Assembly: GCA_046160485.1 (NCBI GenBank) | Contig: JBJXGV010000068.1 | Coordinates: 62,001 to 126,000, forward strand | DNA: 64,000 nucleotides | Origin: JBJXGV01 sp046160485 | Lineage (GTDB): Bacteria > Orphanbacterota > Orphanbacteria > JBJXGV01 | Reading direction: 5' to 3' | Part shown: one piece after another, positions 17,530 to 26,847 of the stretch | Position numbering within the stretch: position 1 is the first letter of the stretch | Layout: each line of letters opens with the position of its first letter | The notes under the pieces: model-generated | The model's input: the letters and a program-made list of their open reading frames with translations, nothing else | Databases searched by the model: none | Told to the model about the DNA's origin: nothing | Translations under genes and position numbers: made by a program

Positions 17530-19143
17530 ATGATTCGTAAGTCATCTCATCATGGTGCGCTCTCCCGAACGACGCTCGACGCGCGTTGGAGTGTCCGACG
17601 TCGCGCGGCGGCTCTACTCGCCATCGCACTCGCGCTGTACGGCTGCGGCGCGACCGCGCCGCGCACCGCTTACCCGCCCGTCGTGGAGCTGACGATTCTC
17701 ACGACGAACGATTTTCACGGCGCGCTCGAGCAGGTTGATAAGGAGCGCGACACGGAGCGGCCGATCGGCGGCGCTGCGTGGGTGGCGGCGACGATCGCGC
17801 GCGAGCGCGCGACGAATCCCGACGGCGCGATCGTCGTCGACGCCGGCGACATCTACCAGGGGACGGCGCTCTCGAATCTCACGCAGGGGCGCGCGTCGAT
17901 CGACTACATGAACGCGGCGGGTTTCGACGCGGCGGCGATCGGCAATCACGAGTTCGACTGGGGCGTGCCGGTACTCCTCGATCGCATCGAGCAGGCGAAG
18001 TTTCCGATGCTCGTCGCGAACATGCGCGAACGCGCCACGGGCAAGCTGCCGAAGTGGGCAAAGCCGTATGTCATTGTCGAGCGGAGCGGCGTGCGCGTCG
18101 CTGTGATCGGGCTCATCACGCCGGACACACCGAACACCACGATGCCCGCGAATGTCGAGCCCTACGAGTTTCTCGATCCGGCGGCGGAGGCGAACGCGCT
18201 CATTCCGACGCTCGTCCCCGCGAAGGCGGACATCGCGGTGATCGTGTGCCACCACGGCGGCAGTATGGACCGTGACGGCAATCTCTCCGGCGAAGTCGTC
18301 GAGATGAGCGAGGCGATCGTCGGCGAGGCCGCGGTCGTCGGCGGGCATACGCATCAGATCATGCACGGCAAGGTGGACGGCGTGCCTGTCGTTGAGGCTG
18401 GCGCGAGCGGGCGCACCATCGGGCGCATCGACCTCGTCGTCGATCGCGCGGCGCGCGCGGTGACGGAGAGCAGCGTGCGCGTGCTCACGGTGTACGCCGA
18501 TTCGACGGCGCCGGACACGAGCGTTGCCCGGCTCGTCGAGCGCTACCGCGCCGAAGTCGCGCCGATCCTTGACGAAGTGATCGGCGAGGCGGCCATCGAA
18601 ATCGAAGCCGCGCGGCGCGAATGCGGCATGGGCAATTTCATCGCCGACGCGATGCGCGAAGCGGGCGGCGTCTCGTTCGCGTTCCAGAATCCCGGCGGCG
18701 TGCGCGCGCCGCTCGACAAGGGCCCGATCACATACAGCGAGATCTATCGCGTGATGCCCTTCGACAACACGATCGTCACGATGGAACTCACCGGCGTCGA
18801 GGTGCTCCAACTTCTCGAGCAAGCGGTGGGCGACGGGAGTTTTCTGCACGTGAGCGGGCTGCGTTACTCGGCTGACATGGCGCGCCCGAAGGGCTCGCGC
18901 ATCACGGTCGCGGCGGCAACCGGCGGCGTGCCCATCGTCGCCGACACCGTCTATCCGATCGCGGTGAACAATTACATGGCGCAGGGCGGCGACAGCCTCC
19001 CGCTGATCACGAAGCGCGCCGGCGCGCGCGAAACCGGCATCGTGATTCGCGAAGCGATGGCCGCGCACATCCGCGCCGAAACGAAGGAAGGCCGCGCCAT
19101 CAGCGCGCGCGCCGAGGGCCGCGTCTTCATCGAAGGACGTTAG
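17530..19143 (+). CDS. UshA-like 5'-nucleotidase lipoprotein
   Basis: 537 residues from ATG at 17530. Signal with lipobox LALYGC. The N-terminal metallophosphatase domain shows TNDFHG near residue 58, VVDAGDIYQGT, GNHEFDWG from residue 138 and GGHTHQIMHG near 271, the dimetal ligands of calcineurin-like phosphoesterases. The C-terminal 5'-nucleotidase domain follows (GNFIADAMREAGG, FQNPGGVRAPLDKGPITYSEIYRVMPFDN). It should hydrolyse nucleotides or UDP-sugars in the periplasm or at the cell surface. The ribosome-binding site is weak. A 7-bp inverted repeat (CGTTAGC-GCC-GCTAACG) sits on its stop codon at 19138-19154. Confidence 0.92.
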   Translation: MIRKSSHHGALSRTTLDARWSVRRRAAALLAIALALYGCGATAPRTAYPPVVELTILTTNDFHGALEQVDKERDTERPIGGAAWVAATIARERATNPDGAIVVDAGDIYQGTALSNLTQGRASIDYMNAAGFDAAAIGNHEFDWGVPVLLDRIEQAKFPMLVANMRERATGKLPKWAKPYVIVERSGVRVAVIGLITPDTPNTTMPANVEPYEFLDPAAEANALIPTLVPAKADIAVIVCHHGGSMDRDGNLSGEVVEMSEAIVGEAAVVGGHTHQIMHGKVDGVPVVEAGASGRTIGRIDLVVDRAARAVTESSVRVLTVYADSTAPDTSVARLVERYRAEVAPILDEVIGEAAIEIEAARRECGMGNFIADAMREAGGVSFAFQNPGGVRAPLDKGPITYSEIYRVMPFDNTIVTMELTGVEVLQLLEQAVGDGSFLHVSGLRYSADMARPKGSRITVAAATGGVPIVADTVYPIAVNNYMAQGGDSLPLITKRAGARETGIVIREAMAAHIRAETKEGRAISARAEGRVFIEGR

Positions 19144-19228
19144 CGCCGCTAACGCAGTTCGCTTCGCGGTGATACAATCGGCGGCGTTCACCCCGCGCCC
19201 TGAACTCGCAACCAACACGAGGGAATCG

Positions 19229-22200
19229 ATGCCGCACTTGCCCACGGCGATTCGTCGCCTTACGTGCTCGCGCGCGGGTGCTCTCCCGCGGTACGCCAGC
19301 GCCGCGATCCTCGCGATTCTCGCGTTGTGCGCGTTGTCAGTAGGTCCCGCGCTCGCCAATGGCGGCGCAAGCTTCCCCGCGAACCAGCCATTCTCCTCGT
19401 ACTGGTTTCCCAATGACCTTCTGACGTGGAGTGCCGCAACCGACCCCGACGCGCCGTACAACACGAGCGGCGTGCCGCTCGCGGATCGTTTCTCGGACCC
19501 CGCGACGCAAGCGAACTCGCACGCGCGCGAGGGCGAGGCGCGCGTCGCTTCCCTCGCGATCATGTACCCGACGACATCGAACAACCCGTCGCAAGGCTCC
19601 GATGCGTTTCGCGTGAACGCGTTTCACTCGTGGGAGTACGTCGACATCCTCGTGACGTGGGGCGGCTCCGCGGGCGAGGGGCTCATCCTCTCGCCGAGCG
19701 CCGACGTGATCGACGCGGCGCACCGCAACGGCGTGCCCGTCCTCGGCACGATTTTCTTTCCGCCGAACGTCTTCGGCGGCCAGATCCAGTGGGTACGCGA
19801 TCTCGTGCAGAAAACCGGAGCGGTCTATCCCGTCGCCGACAAACTCATCGACGTCGCGAACGCGTACGGCTTCGACGGCTGGTTCATCAATCAGGAAACG
19901 AGCGGCGGCGACTCGCTCCTCGCGCTCGAGATTCAATCGTTCATGAAATACATCCAAGCGAACAAGCCGAGCGGCATGCACATCATGTGGTACGACTCGA
20001 TGGTTCGCACCGGCGCGATCGCGTGGCAGAACGCGCTCAACAATCAGAACAAGATGTTCTTCGAGGACGATGCGATCGTGCCGTTCGAGCGGGTCTCCGA
20101 CGAGATGTTTCTCAACTTCTTGTGGGCGAACACGGGGAAGCTGCAGAACTCGCGGAGTAAGGCGCAAATGTTGGCGCGCGATCCGTACGACGTCTTCGCG
20201 GGGATCGACGTGCAAGCGAACGGCTACAACACGAGCGCCGACTGGGACACGCTCTTCACCGAAGGGCAGTCGCACACGGTGTCGCTCGGTTTCTACGGCG
20301 CCGAATGGCCGTACGCGAGCACGAGCATCGACTCGATCTACTATCAGCGCGAGAGCCGTTTCTGGGTCGGCGCGAATCGCAATCCGAGCAACACGACGAC
20401 CGCGAGCGCGTGGAAGGGAATCGCGCACTACGTTCCCGAGCGCTCGACGATCAACGACGTTCCGTTCGTGACGAGCTTCAACACGGGGCACGGCGCGTTC
20501 TTCGCGGTGAACGGCGCGGTTCTCAAGACGGGGGACTGGAACAACCGCGGCGTGCAGGACGTGTTGCCGACGTGGCGGTGGATCGCCACAAGCTCGGGCA
20601 CGCCTCTCTACCCGGCGTTCGACTGGAGCGATGCGTACTACGGCGGGTCGTGCCTGAAGGTATCGGGGGCGCTCGACGCCTCGAACGGCACGCTTCTCAA
20701 ACTCTTCAAGACGAATGTCGCCGTCACGAGCGATCTCGACCTGTCGGTCGCGTACAAGCGCGGTGTCGCGAACGTCCCGTCGCGCATGTCGGTGGGTCTG
20801 GCGTTCGCGGACAACCCCACCGCGGTCGTTCTGCTTCCCGTCGACTCGACGTCGAGCGCCGGCTGGAACACGCAAACGCTCGCGCTCGGCGCGCACGCGG
20901 GCCGAACTCTCATCGCACTCTCGCTCGATTTCGCCTCGTCCGTTTCAGAGCCCGCCTACGCGATGAAGATCGGGCAACTCGCGCTCGTCGAAGGCGCCGT
21001 CGACATCCCCGCGCCGGCGGCGAGCGCGTTCGTCGAAGACGCGGTGATGAGCGACTCGCGCACCGCGAGCCTTCGCCTGCGCTGGACTCACTCGCCCGAC
21101 CCGGTGCACGCGTACAACGTCTATCGCGTGAACCCCGACGACACGCGCACCTACCTCGGCGGCACGGCGAACAACGCGTACTTCGTCTACGAGATGAAGC
21201 GCGTCGGCGCGGAGTCGACGACGACAATCGAGGTCGTCGCGGTCGGCGACGAGTTCGGGCACGCGACGCCTGCCACGACGAGCTTCTTCTGGGGCGCTGG
21301 CCCACCCAACGATGCGCCGATCGCGAACGCGAACGGCGGCTACTGCGCGCTCGCCGGCACGCTCCTCAAGTTCGAAAGCGACGGCACGCGCGACCCCGAC
21401 GGCACGATCACGTCGTACGCGTGGGACTTCGGCGATGCCGCGACGAGCACCGATGCCGAACCGATTCACGTCTACGCGGCGCCCGGCAACTACGCGGTGA
21501 CGCTCACGGTGACCGACGACTTCGGCGCGGTGCGCTCCGACACGACGATCGCGGCGATCACCAGCACGCCGATCGACGCGACGCCGAGCGCCGCCTGGTA
21601 CGCGCTCGACGACGGCGCCGGCGCGGCGGCCGCGGATTCGTCGGGCAATGGCAACAACGGTGTCGTCGTCAACGCGCTCTGGGCCGCCGGCATCCAAGGC
21701 GGCGCACTCAACTTCGACGGCAGCGGCGACTACGTGCGCGTCGCGAACTACCCGAAGCCCGCGAGCACGATGAGCGTCACCGCGTGGGTCAACGCGGACT
21801 CGCGTCCCGGCTGGGCGTCGATCGCGAAGAACTGGGCGGGCGACACCGGCGCGTTTCATTTCGGACTCCACTCGGGCGACGGCGATCTCGAGGTGCAGGT
21901 CGCGGAGTCCGACGGCGGCGTCGTGAGCTTGCGCGAGTGCCTGCCGATCCCGCTCGGCGAGTGGCATCACGTCGCGGTGATCGCGGACGGTGCCGAGGTG
22001 CGCCTCTATCGCAACGCGAACCTCATCGCGCGCACGCCGTACGACGGCACGCTCAAGGTCACGCGCCCCGCGCTCGGTATCGGCGTAAAGCTCAACAACG
22101 CGGGCACCGGCCCGGACGCCAGTTCGCCCGGCTACTGGGACGGCCTCATCGACGACGTTCGCATCTACGACCGCGCGATCTGCCACAACGAACTCGCGAC

Positions 22201-22567
22201 GCTCCACGGGCTCGGCGTGCTTACGGGTGTCGGCACGGGCGATGGCGATGTCGACAACGACGATGGTATCGACGCCGGCACGTCCTCCGCGTCATTCGCG
22301 CTCGAGCAAAACGAGCCGAATCCGTTCCGCCCGCCGACGCACATTCGTTTCCGCTTGCCCGCGCCAGCGCGCGTCACGCTGTCGGTCTACGATGTTTCGG
22401 GGCGGCGTGTCGCCGATCTCTTGAAGGGGCAGCTCGCGTCGGGCGAGCACTTCGCGGCGTGGGATGGCCGCGGAGCCGATGGACGCGCGGCCCCGGCGGG
22501 AGTCTACGTCTATCGACTCTCGGCCGGGGCCGCGACTGCGGTGCGAAAGATGCACCTGCTGCGATAG
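19229..22567 (+). CDS. Secreted GH85 endo-beta-N-acetylglucosaminidase with PKD, LamG-like and sorting-like domains
   Basis: 1112 residues from ATG at 19229 (GAGGG 5 bases upstream); signal peptide ending SVGPALA. The catalytic domain carries the GH85 motif DGWFINQET, with Asn221 and Glu223 as the substrate-assisted pair. It also has WYDSMVRTGAIAWQNALN and FEDDAIVPF, known from endoglycosidases that cut the chitobiose core of N-glycans. Further modules: a fibronectin-like region near 600-690, a PKD domain near 700-770 (SYAWDFGDAATS), a LamG/concanavalin-like domain near 788-988 (GNGNNGVVV, DGLIDDVRIYDRAI) and a C-terminal FlgD/type-IX-sorting-like domain from about 1023 (NEPNPFRPPTHIRF...LSVYDVSGRRV). 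Probably acts on glycoproteins outside the cell. Confidence 0.9.
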   Translation: MPHLPTAIRRLTCSRAGALPRYASAAILAILALCALSVGPALANGGASFPANQPFSSYWFPNDLLTWSAATDPDAPYNTSGVPLADRFSDPATQANSHAREGEARVASLAIMYPTTSNNPSQGSDAFRVNAFHSWEYVDILVTWGGSAGEGLILSPSADVIDAAHRNGVPVLGTIFFPPNVFGGQIQWVRDLVQKTGAVYPVADKLIDVANAYGFDGWFINQETSGGDSLLALEIQSFMKYIQANKPSGMHIMWYDSMVRTGAIAWQNALNNQNKMFFEDDAIVPFERVSDEMFLNFLWANTGKLQNSRSKAQMLARDPYDVFAGIDVQANGYNTSADWDTLFTEGQSHTVSLGFYGAEWPYASTSIDSIYYQRESRFWVGANRNPSNTTTASAWKGIAHYVPERSTINDVPFVTSFNTGHGAFFAVNGAVLKTGDWNNRGVQDVLPTWRWIATSSGTPLYPAFDWSDAYYGGSCLKVSGALDASNGTLLKLFKTNVAVTSDLDLSVAYKRGVANVPSRMSVGLAFADNPTAVVLLPVDSTSSAGWNTQTLALGAHAGRTLIALSLDFASSVSEPAYAMKIGQLALVEGAVDIPAPAASAFVEDAVMSDSRTASLRLRWTHSPDPVHAYNVYRVNPDDTRTYLGGTANNAYFVYEMKRVGAESTTTIEVVAVGDEFGHATPATTSFFWGAGPPNDAPIANANGGYCALAGTLLKFESDGTRDPDGTITSYAWDFGDAATSTDAEPIHVYAAPGNYAVTLTVTDDFGAVRSDTTIAAITSTPIDATPSAAWYALDDGAGAAAADSSGNGNNGVVVNALWAAGIQGGALNFDGSGDYVRVANYPKPASTMSVTAWVNADSRPGWASIAKNWAGDTGAFHFGLHSGDGDLEVQVAESDGGVVSLRECLPIPLGEWHHVAVIADGAEVRLYRNANLIARTPYDGTLKVTRPALGIGVKLNNAGTGPDASSPGYWDGLIDDVRIYDRAICHNELATLHGLGVLTGVGTGDGDVDNDDGIDAGTSSASFALEQNEPNPFRPPTHIRFRLPAPARVTLSVYDVSGRRVADLLKGQLASGEHFAAWDGRGADGRAAPAGVYVYRLSAGAATAVRKMHLLR

Positions 22568-22578
22568 CGCGCGAACGA

Positions 22579-23760
22579 TTACCTCGGCAGCTTCACCCGC
22601 TTCACCTGGTGATTGTAGCTGTCGGCGATGTAGAGCGTGCTCGTCGCATCGTCCCAATAGATGCCCGACGGTTTGTAGAGCGCCGCGTCGATCGCGCGCG
22701 TCGCATCCACCGAGTAGCCTCGCTCGCCCGACCCCGCCACCGTCGTGACGACGCCGTTCGCGTCGATCTTGCGAATCACCGCGTTGTCGGAATCGGCGAC
22801 GTAGACGCTGCCGGCGGGCGTGCACGCGATGTCGGTCGGCTGCGAGAACTGCGCGCTCAACGCCGGCCCGCCGTCGCCCGTGTATCCCGGCGTCCCGTTC
22901 CCGGCGATCGTTGTCACCGCGCGCGTCGCGATGTTGATCTTTCGAATCCGATGGTTCTGCGTGTCGGCGACGAATATGTCATTGCCATCCGCGCTCACGT
23001 CCATCTTCCCGCCCGGGTACGCGTTCGTGCCGGTCGACCAGTTGAACTGCGCAGCCTCTCCGACGCCATCCGCGTAACCGCCCGTGCTCCCGGCAAACGT
23101 CGTGATGATTCCCTGCGTGTCGATCCTGCGAATACGCGTGTTCCCTTGGTCCGAGATGTACATGTTGCCCGCGGGGTCCCACACGACGCAGCTCGGCAGC
23201 GAAATCAGCGCGTCGAGCGCGGGCCCGTTGTCGCCCGCGAAGCCGTTGTCCGAACCAACGACCGACGTCACCATGCGCGTCGTCTTGTCGACCTTCTTCA
23301 CCTTCCAGTTGTGCCACACCGAGATGTAGAAGTCGCCGGCCGGCGAGATCGCGACGTTGACCGGGTGATTCAGACTCACCTCGAGCGCTGGGCCGTCCGA
23401 GTCGTCGCCGTGCACGCCCGATCCCATCGCGCGCGAAATGATCCCGTTCGCGTCGACCTTGCGAATGACGTGGTTATTCCAGTCGGCAATGTAGGCGTCG
23501 CTTCCGGAGACGACGACGTCTTGCGGGAAGTAGAGCCGCGCACCGACCGCCGCCGTGCCGTCGCCCGAGTATCCCGCAGACGTCGGCTTCCCCGCGAAGT
23601 TGTAGAGAACGCCTTCCGCGTCGGTGATCGGTTGCGGGTCCGTTGTTTTGTCGCCGCCGCATCCGGCAATGCCCAGGACGAGCGTCGCCGCCGCGGCGAT
23701 GCGGCGCAGCGCTCGCTGAGTGTTCGTCATCGTGAAGCCGCCCCCCGCGCGAGCCCTCAT
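22579..23760 (-). CDS. NHL-repeat lipoprotein, second of a tandem pair
   Basis: 393 residues if started at the ATG overlapping the upstream stop (ATGA at 23757-23760). An internal ATG at 23730 would give a tighter signal peptide; both keep the lipobox LGIAGC. The body is an NHL/SMP-like propeller of about six blades: GDGTAAVGARLYFPQDVVV, DAYIADWNNHVIRKVDANGII, GNMYISDQGNTRIRRIDTQG, DIFVADTQNHRIRKINIATRAV, GSVYVADSDNAVIRKIDANG, LYIADSYNHQVKRV. No catalytic motif. It closely resembles the upstream gene and probably arose by tandem duplication. Probably a surface or periplasmic binding scaffold. Confidence 0.85.
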   Translation of the reverse strand: MRARAGGGFTMTNTQRALRRIAAAATLVLGIAGCGGDKTTDPQPITDAEGVLYNFAGKPTSAGYSGDGTAAVGARLYFPQDVVVSGSDAYIADWNNHVIRKVDANGIISRAMGSGVHGDDSDGPALEVSLNHPVNVAISPAGDFYISVWHNWKVKKVDKTTRMVTSVVGSDNGFAGDNGPALDALISLPSCVVWDPAGNMYISDQGNTRIRRIDTQGIITTFAGSTGGYADGVGEAAQFNWSTGTNAYPGGKMDVSADGNDIFVADTQNHRIRKINIATRAVTTIAGNGTPGYTGDGGPALSAQFSQPTDIACTPAGSVYVADSDNAVIRKIDANGVVTTVAGSGERGYSVDATRAIDAALYKPSGIYWDDATSTLYIADSYNHQVKRVKLPR

Positions 23761-24950
23761 GGGTTGCGCACCTTCTTGATCATGTGATTCCACGTGTCGG
23801 CGACGTAGAGCGTGTTGGTCGCTTTGTCGAACGCGATTCCCTGAGGCTGGTTGAGCTTCGCCTGCCGCGCGGCCGTCCCGTTCGGCGAGGAGCCCTCGGC
23901 TCCCGTTCCCACGACCGTCGTGATGATCCCCGCCGTGTCGATCTTCCGAATCACGTTGTTGCCGTACTCGACGATGTAGAGATCGCCAGCCGCCGAAAAC
24001 TCGAGGTCGGAGGGGAAGTTGAGTTGCGCGGAGAGCGCGTCGCCGCCGTCGCCCGCGTAGCCCTCGACGCCCGTACCCGCCACGGTCGTCACCTCGCGCG
24101 TCGCGATGTTGATCTTGCGCACGCGATGATTCTCCGGATCGGTGACGTAAATCTCGTCGCCGCTCGGCGAGAGCGCGAGCGTTGCGCCTCGCGTGCCGGT
24201 TCCGGTCGTGGTGCCGCCGGGCCAGCTAAACATCGCCGCCTCGCCGACGCCGTCCGCGAAGCCGCGTTCGCCCCCCGCGAACGTCGTGATGATTTGCGTG
24301 GCCGCGTCGACCTTGCGCACGCGCTGATTCCCCTGGTCGGCGATGTACATGTTGCCGGCTGCGTCGAAAACCAAGCTGCTCGGAAGATCCATCATGCACG
24401 CGGTGGCGGGGCCGTTGTCGCCGCCGAAGCCGCGCCCCGTGCCGACCGGGATCGAGCACTCGAGCGTCGTCGCGTCGAACGCCTTGATCTTCCAGTTGTG
24501 ATACGCCGCGACGTAGTAGTTACCATCCGGCCCGATTCGAATTTCCGTTGGGTGATTGAAGTTGATAGTCGGCCCGGCGCCCGTGACGCCGTCGCCAACG
24601 AGCCCGGAGCCGATGAAGCCGTGAATCGTTCCGTCGGCCGTGATCTTGCGGATGCGATGGTTGTTCCAGTCCATCACGAGCATTTCGCCGCCCGGGATGA
24701 CGGTGAGGTCGACGACCCAGTAGAGAAGCGCGTTCGCCGCGGGGCCCTCGTCTCCATCGTTGCCCGCGAGGCCGGTTTTTCCGGCGACGTCGTAGAGCAT
24801 TCCGTCAGCTTCGACGATCGGGATGACCGGGTTCGGATCGTCGCCGCCGCAGCCGAGCGCGAGCGCCAGGATCAAGAGGAGCGCGATGAGAAGCACGCCG
24901 CGGCGCGTGGCGCGCGCGAGGGTTTCACTTTCGCTGGCGTGAATTCGCAT
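23757..24950 (-). CDS. NHL-repeat lipoprotein, first of a tandem pair
   Basis: 397 residues from ATG at 24950. A long hydrophobic signal (GVLLIALLLILALALGC) has its lipid Cys at about residue 33, followed by GGDDPNPV. NHL blades: MLVMDWNNHRIRKITADGTI, GNYYVAAYHNWKIKAFD, GNMYIADQGNQRVRKVDAAT, EIYVTDPENHRVRKINIATREV, DLYIVEYGNNVIRKIDTAGI, LYVADTWNHMIKKV. Each blade pairs with one in the downstream gene, including the unusual H-N-W-K blade (AAYHNWKIK here, SVWHNWKVK there). Its stop overlaps the next start. Confidence 0.85.
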   Translation of the reverse strand: MRIHASESETLARATRRGVLLIALLLILALALGCGGDDPNPVIPIVEADGMLYDVAGKTGLAGNDGDEGPAANALLYWVVDLTVIPGGEMLVMDWNNHRIRKITADGTIHGFIGSGLVGDGVTGAGPTINFNHPTEIRIGPDGNYYVAAYHNWKIKAFDATTLECSIPVGTGRGFGGDNGPATACMMDLPSSLVFDAAGNMYIADQGNQRVRKVDAATQIITTFAGGERGFADGVGEAAMFSWPGGTTTGTGTRGATLALSPSGDEIYVTDPENHRVRKINIATREVTTVAGTGVEGYAGDGGDALSAQLNFPSDLEFSAAGDLYIVEYGNNVIRKIDTAGIITTVVGTGAEGSSPNGTAARQAKLNQPQGIAFDKATNTLYVADTWNHMIKKVRNP

Positions 24951-25034
24951 TGCTCTTCTCGGTCTCCCTTGTGGCGCAATCACTGAAACAGCCATCAATG
25001 ATCGTTCCTCGCGACGGACCCCGGCAAGTGAAAT

Positions 25035-25754
25035 CTATGCCTGCAGGAGCCCATCGAGCGGCGCCCCGGCGAGGCTCGCGGCGGGCGGGGCGACCTCTTC
25101 GGGGTCGCGACCGCGGCGGAACACGCGTGCGCCCGCCGCGCCGTGCAGCGTGAGCCTCGTCCCCTCGAGCCGAAGCCACGTCCCCTCGCGAATCCCGACG
25201 ACCGGCGTCGTGTTCTCTTCGAGGAATTCGCGAATCCTCTCCTCGCGCGTTTCGCCCATGTGCCGCGAGCCGGCATCCGCGTCGATGTAGTGCGGATTGA
25301 TCTGGAATGGCACCAGGCCAAGCGCGGCGAAATGACGCGGCTCGACGATCGGCATGTCGTTCGTCGTCTTGATCGTCGGCGCGGCGATGTTCGTGCCGGC
25401 GCTGGCGCCCATGTACGGCATCCCGGCGCTCGCTCGCTCGCGAATCGCGTCGAGCAGCCCGCTCCGCTCGAGCGTGTCAAGCAAGCGAAACGTGTTGCCG
25501 CCTCCCGTGAAGACAGCGTCGGCGCGGGCGAGCCGCGCGGCGCCGTCGGCATCGGGCGAGAGCCCGAACAGCTCGATCCCTTCGCGCTCGAATCGCTCGC
25601 GCGCTTTCGCGGTGTACGCATCGCGGTTCTGAAGCGCGAACGGAACGAACGCGATGCGCCGCGCCGGCCCGAGAAAATCGCGGATCGCGCTCATCGCGTG
25701 ATCGAGATAGCCCGATCCGAAGTTCGTGGAATTGCTCAACAGAAGAAGTCGCAT
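25035..25754 (-). CDS. pepE: Dipeptidase E (alpha-aspartyl dipeptidase, peptidase S51)
   Basis: 239 residues from ATG at 25754, which aligns with the usual start MxLLLLSNST. The nucleophile Ser118 lies in PYMGASAGTNIAAPTI; a TNDMPIV segment and the INPHY His complete the expected Ser-His triad. Family length is about 230, so the protein is full-size. A C-terminal low-complexity tail is slightly longer than usual. The enzyme cleaves N-terminal Asp from dipeptides in the cytoplasm. Divergence from neighbours and lack of overlap suggest a monocistronic gene. Confidence 0.92.
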   Translation of the reverse strand: MRLLLLSNSTNFGSGYLDHAMSAIRDFLGPARRIAFVPFALQNRDAYTAKARERFEREGIELFGLSPDADGAARLARADAVFTGGGNTFRLLDTLERSGLLDAIRERASAGMPYMGASAGTNIAAPTIKTTNDMPIVEPRHFAALGLVPFQINPHYIDADAGSRHMGETREERIREFLEENTTPVVGIREGTWLRLEGTRLTLHGAAGARVFRRGRDPEEVAPPAASLAGAPLDGLLQA

Positions 25755-25794
25755 CGGTTGCACTCCGAGGAGGGGCGAGAGAGTAAACGCGCCG

Positions 25795-25829
25795 AAAAGA
25801 AGGAAGGAGGCGCAGCCCGATGCGCCTCC
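25795..25829 (-). terminator. Intrinsic terminator of the cold-shock gene
   Basis: On the minus strand a 9-bp perfect stem (GGAGGCGCA / TGCGCCTCC) with a 6-base loop is followed by TTCCTTCTTTTC. It lies 31 bases past the cold-shock stop codon, the expected place and structure for Rho-independent termination. Confidence 0.8.
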
Positions 25830-25859
25830 CCGATTCCCGAGTACTGAACGAAAAAGCGG

Positions 25860-26069
25860 TTAGGCCGGAGTGACGTTCTCGGCCTGCGGCCCTCTCGGGC
25901 TGTCTGCCAAGTCGAACTCCACGAGCTGACCTTCTGCGAGCGTCTTGAAGCCCTCACCACGGATCGCCGAGAAATGCACGAACACGTCCTTGCCGCCATC
26001 ACGCTCGATGAAACCAAAACCCTTCGTTTCGTTGAACCACTTCACACGGCCCTGCATTCTTTGAGACAT
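25860..26069 (-). CDS. Cold-shock protein (CspA family)
   Basis: 69 residues, ATG with AGGAG close upstream. The single OB-fold cold-shock domain has both RNA-binding motifs: RNP1 KGFGFIE and RNP2 DVFVHFSAI, starting from GRVKWFNETKGF. It acts as an RNA chaperone in the cytoplasm. The leader between the upstream terminator (26184-26223) and the start is about 110 bases, so the gene must have its own promoter there. Its own terminator follows at 25795-25829. Confidence 0.97.
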   Translation of the reverse strand: MSQRMQGRVKWFNETKGFGFIERDGGKDVFVHFSAIRGEGFKTLAEGQLVEFDLADSPRGPQAENVTPA

Positions 26070-26183
26070 AGATCTCCTCTTTCTTTTCCAATCGTGCCAG
26101 CTCGAACCCTCCCTCCTGCCCGGCACGAGGCATTCAGGACTTACCGTTCCAACGCGGGGCGTCGTTTCGGGCATCCGTGTCGG

Positions 26184-26223
26184 CTGAAATAGAAAAGCCG
26201 CCTGGCGAACGAAAGCCGGGCGG
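26184..26223 (-). terminator. Intrinsic terminator of the DJ-1/PfpI gene
   Basis: On the minus strand the hairpin CCGCC-C-GGC / GCC-A-GGCGG (one mismatch, 8-base loop TTTCGTTC) is followed by CTTTTCTATTT. It lies about 100 bases past the DJ-1/PfpI stop and before the cold-shock gene, so it insulates the two transcription units. Confidence 0.7.
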
Positions 26224-26322
26224 ACGACTCAGATCAGCTTCCCCGGAACAACGAACGCACACCACTCACGAGAATTATATTGGCGGGCCGGCGGACTCGG
26301 TCAAGCGCTTTCTTCGACGGCT

Positions 26323-26847
26323 TCATTCGAGGGCGGCGATGAGTTCGCGGCAGAAGTCAGGGATGTCCGGGACGACGCGGCCCCAGACGATGTTGCCGTC
26401 GCGGAACGCGGCGAGATCGCCGACCCAGGTCGCGCCCGCGTTGACGAGATCGTCCTTGATGCCGAGCGATCCTGTGGCGCGGCCGCCCTTCACGATTCCC
26501 GCGGAGATGAGCACGAGTCCCGCGTGGCAAATCGCGCCGACGATCTTGTCGTCGTCGTGGAGGCGGCGCACGAGGTTGGTGACCGCGGCGTAGCGGCGCA
26601 GTTTGTCGGGCGCCCAGCCGCCGGGGACCACGATTCCGTGGAGCGACGCGGCGTCGACGTCGGCTGCGGCGTGATCGCTGCGCGCGGTGAGCCCGCCCGT
26701 CTTGCTGCGAAACGTCTCGCCTGCTTTCACGCCGACGATCAGCGTCGTGGCGCCCGCTTCTTGCAGCCGCATGAGCGGCACCCAGAACTCGAGATCCTCG
26801 AAGCCCTCGTCGACGAGAACGGCGATTCGTTTTCCGTGAAGACTCAT
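26323..26847 (-). CDS. DJ-1/PfpI family protein
   Basis: 174 residues from ATG at 26847 with AAAGGAG about 5 bases upstream. GKRIAVLVDEGFEDLEFWVP opens the class I amidotransferase-like fold, with the conserved Glu. The nucleophile-elbow Cys107 sits in VGAICHAGLVLISAG. Family length is usual (about 170). Members act as deglycases, chaperones or proteases in stress; the activity here cannot be told apart. Followed by an intrinsic terminator. Confidence 0.92.
   Translation of the reverse strand: MSLHGKRIAVLVDEGFEDLEFWVPLMRLQEAGATTLIVGVKAGETFRSKTGGLTARSDHAAADVDAASLHGIVVPGGWAPDKLRRYAAVTNLVRRLHDDDKIVGAICHAGLVLISAGIVKGGRATGSLGIKDDLVNAGATWVGDLAAFRDGNIVWGRVVPDIPDFCRELIAALE

Noticed and set aside
19138..19154. 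Inverted repeat CGTTAGC-GCC-GCTAACG as a terminator
   Set aside because: Short stem covering the stop codon, with no U-tract; mentioned only in the gene entry.
17614..19584. Open frame of 656 codons on the minus strand
   Set aside because: Antisense to the UshA-like nucleotidase, whose metal motifs are complete.
23423..23760. A specific restart for the second NHL lipoprotein at 23730
   Set aside because: Not excluded, but the ATGA overlap and the length of the paralogue's signal favour 23760. Kept as an alternative in the entry.
20305..23787. Open frame of about 1160 codons on the plus strand
   Set aside because: It runs in another frame across the GH85 gene and antisense to the NHL gene. 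Its translation is Arg/Ala-rich without domains, a usual by-product of high GC.
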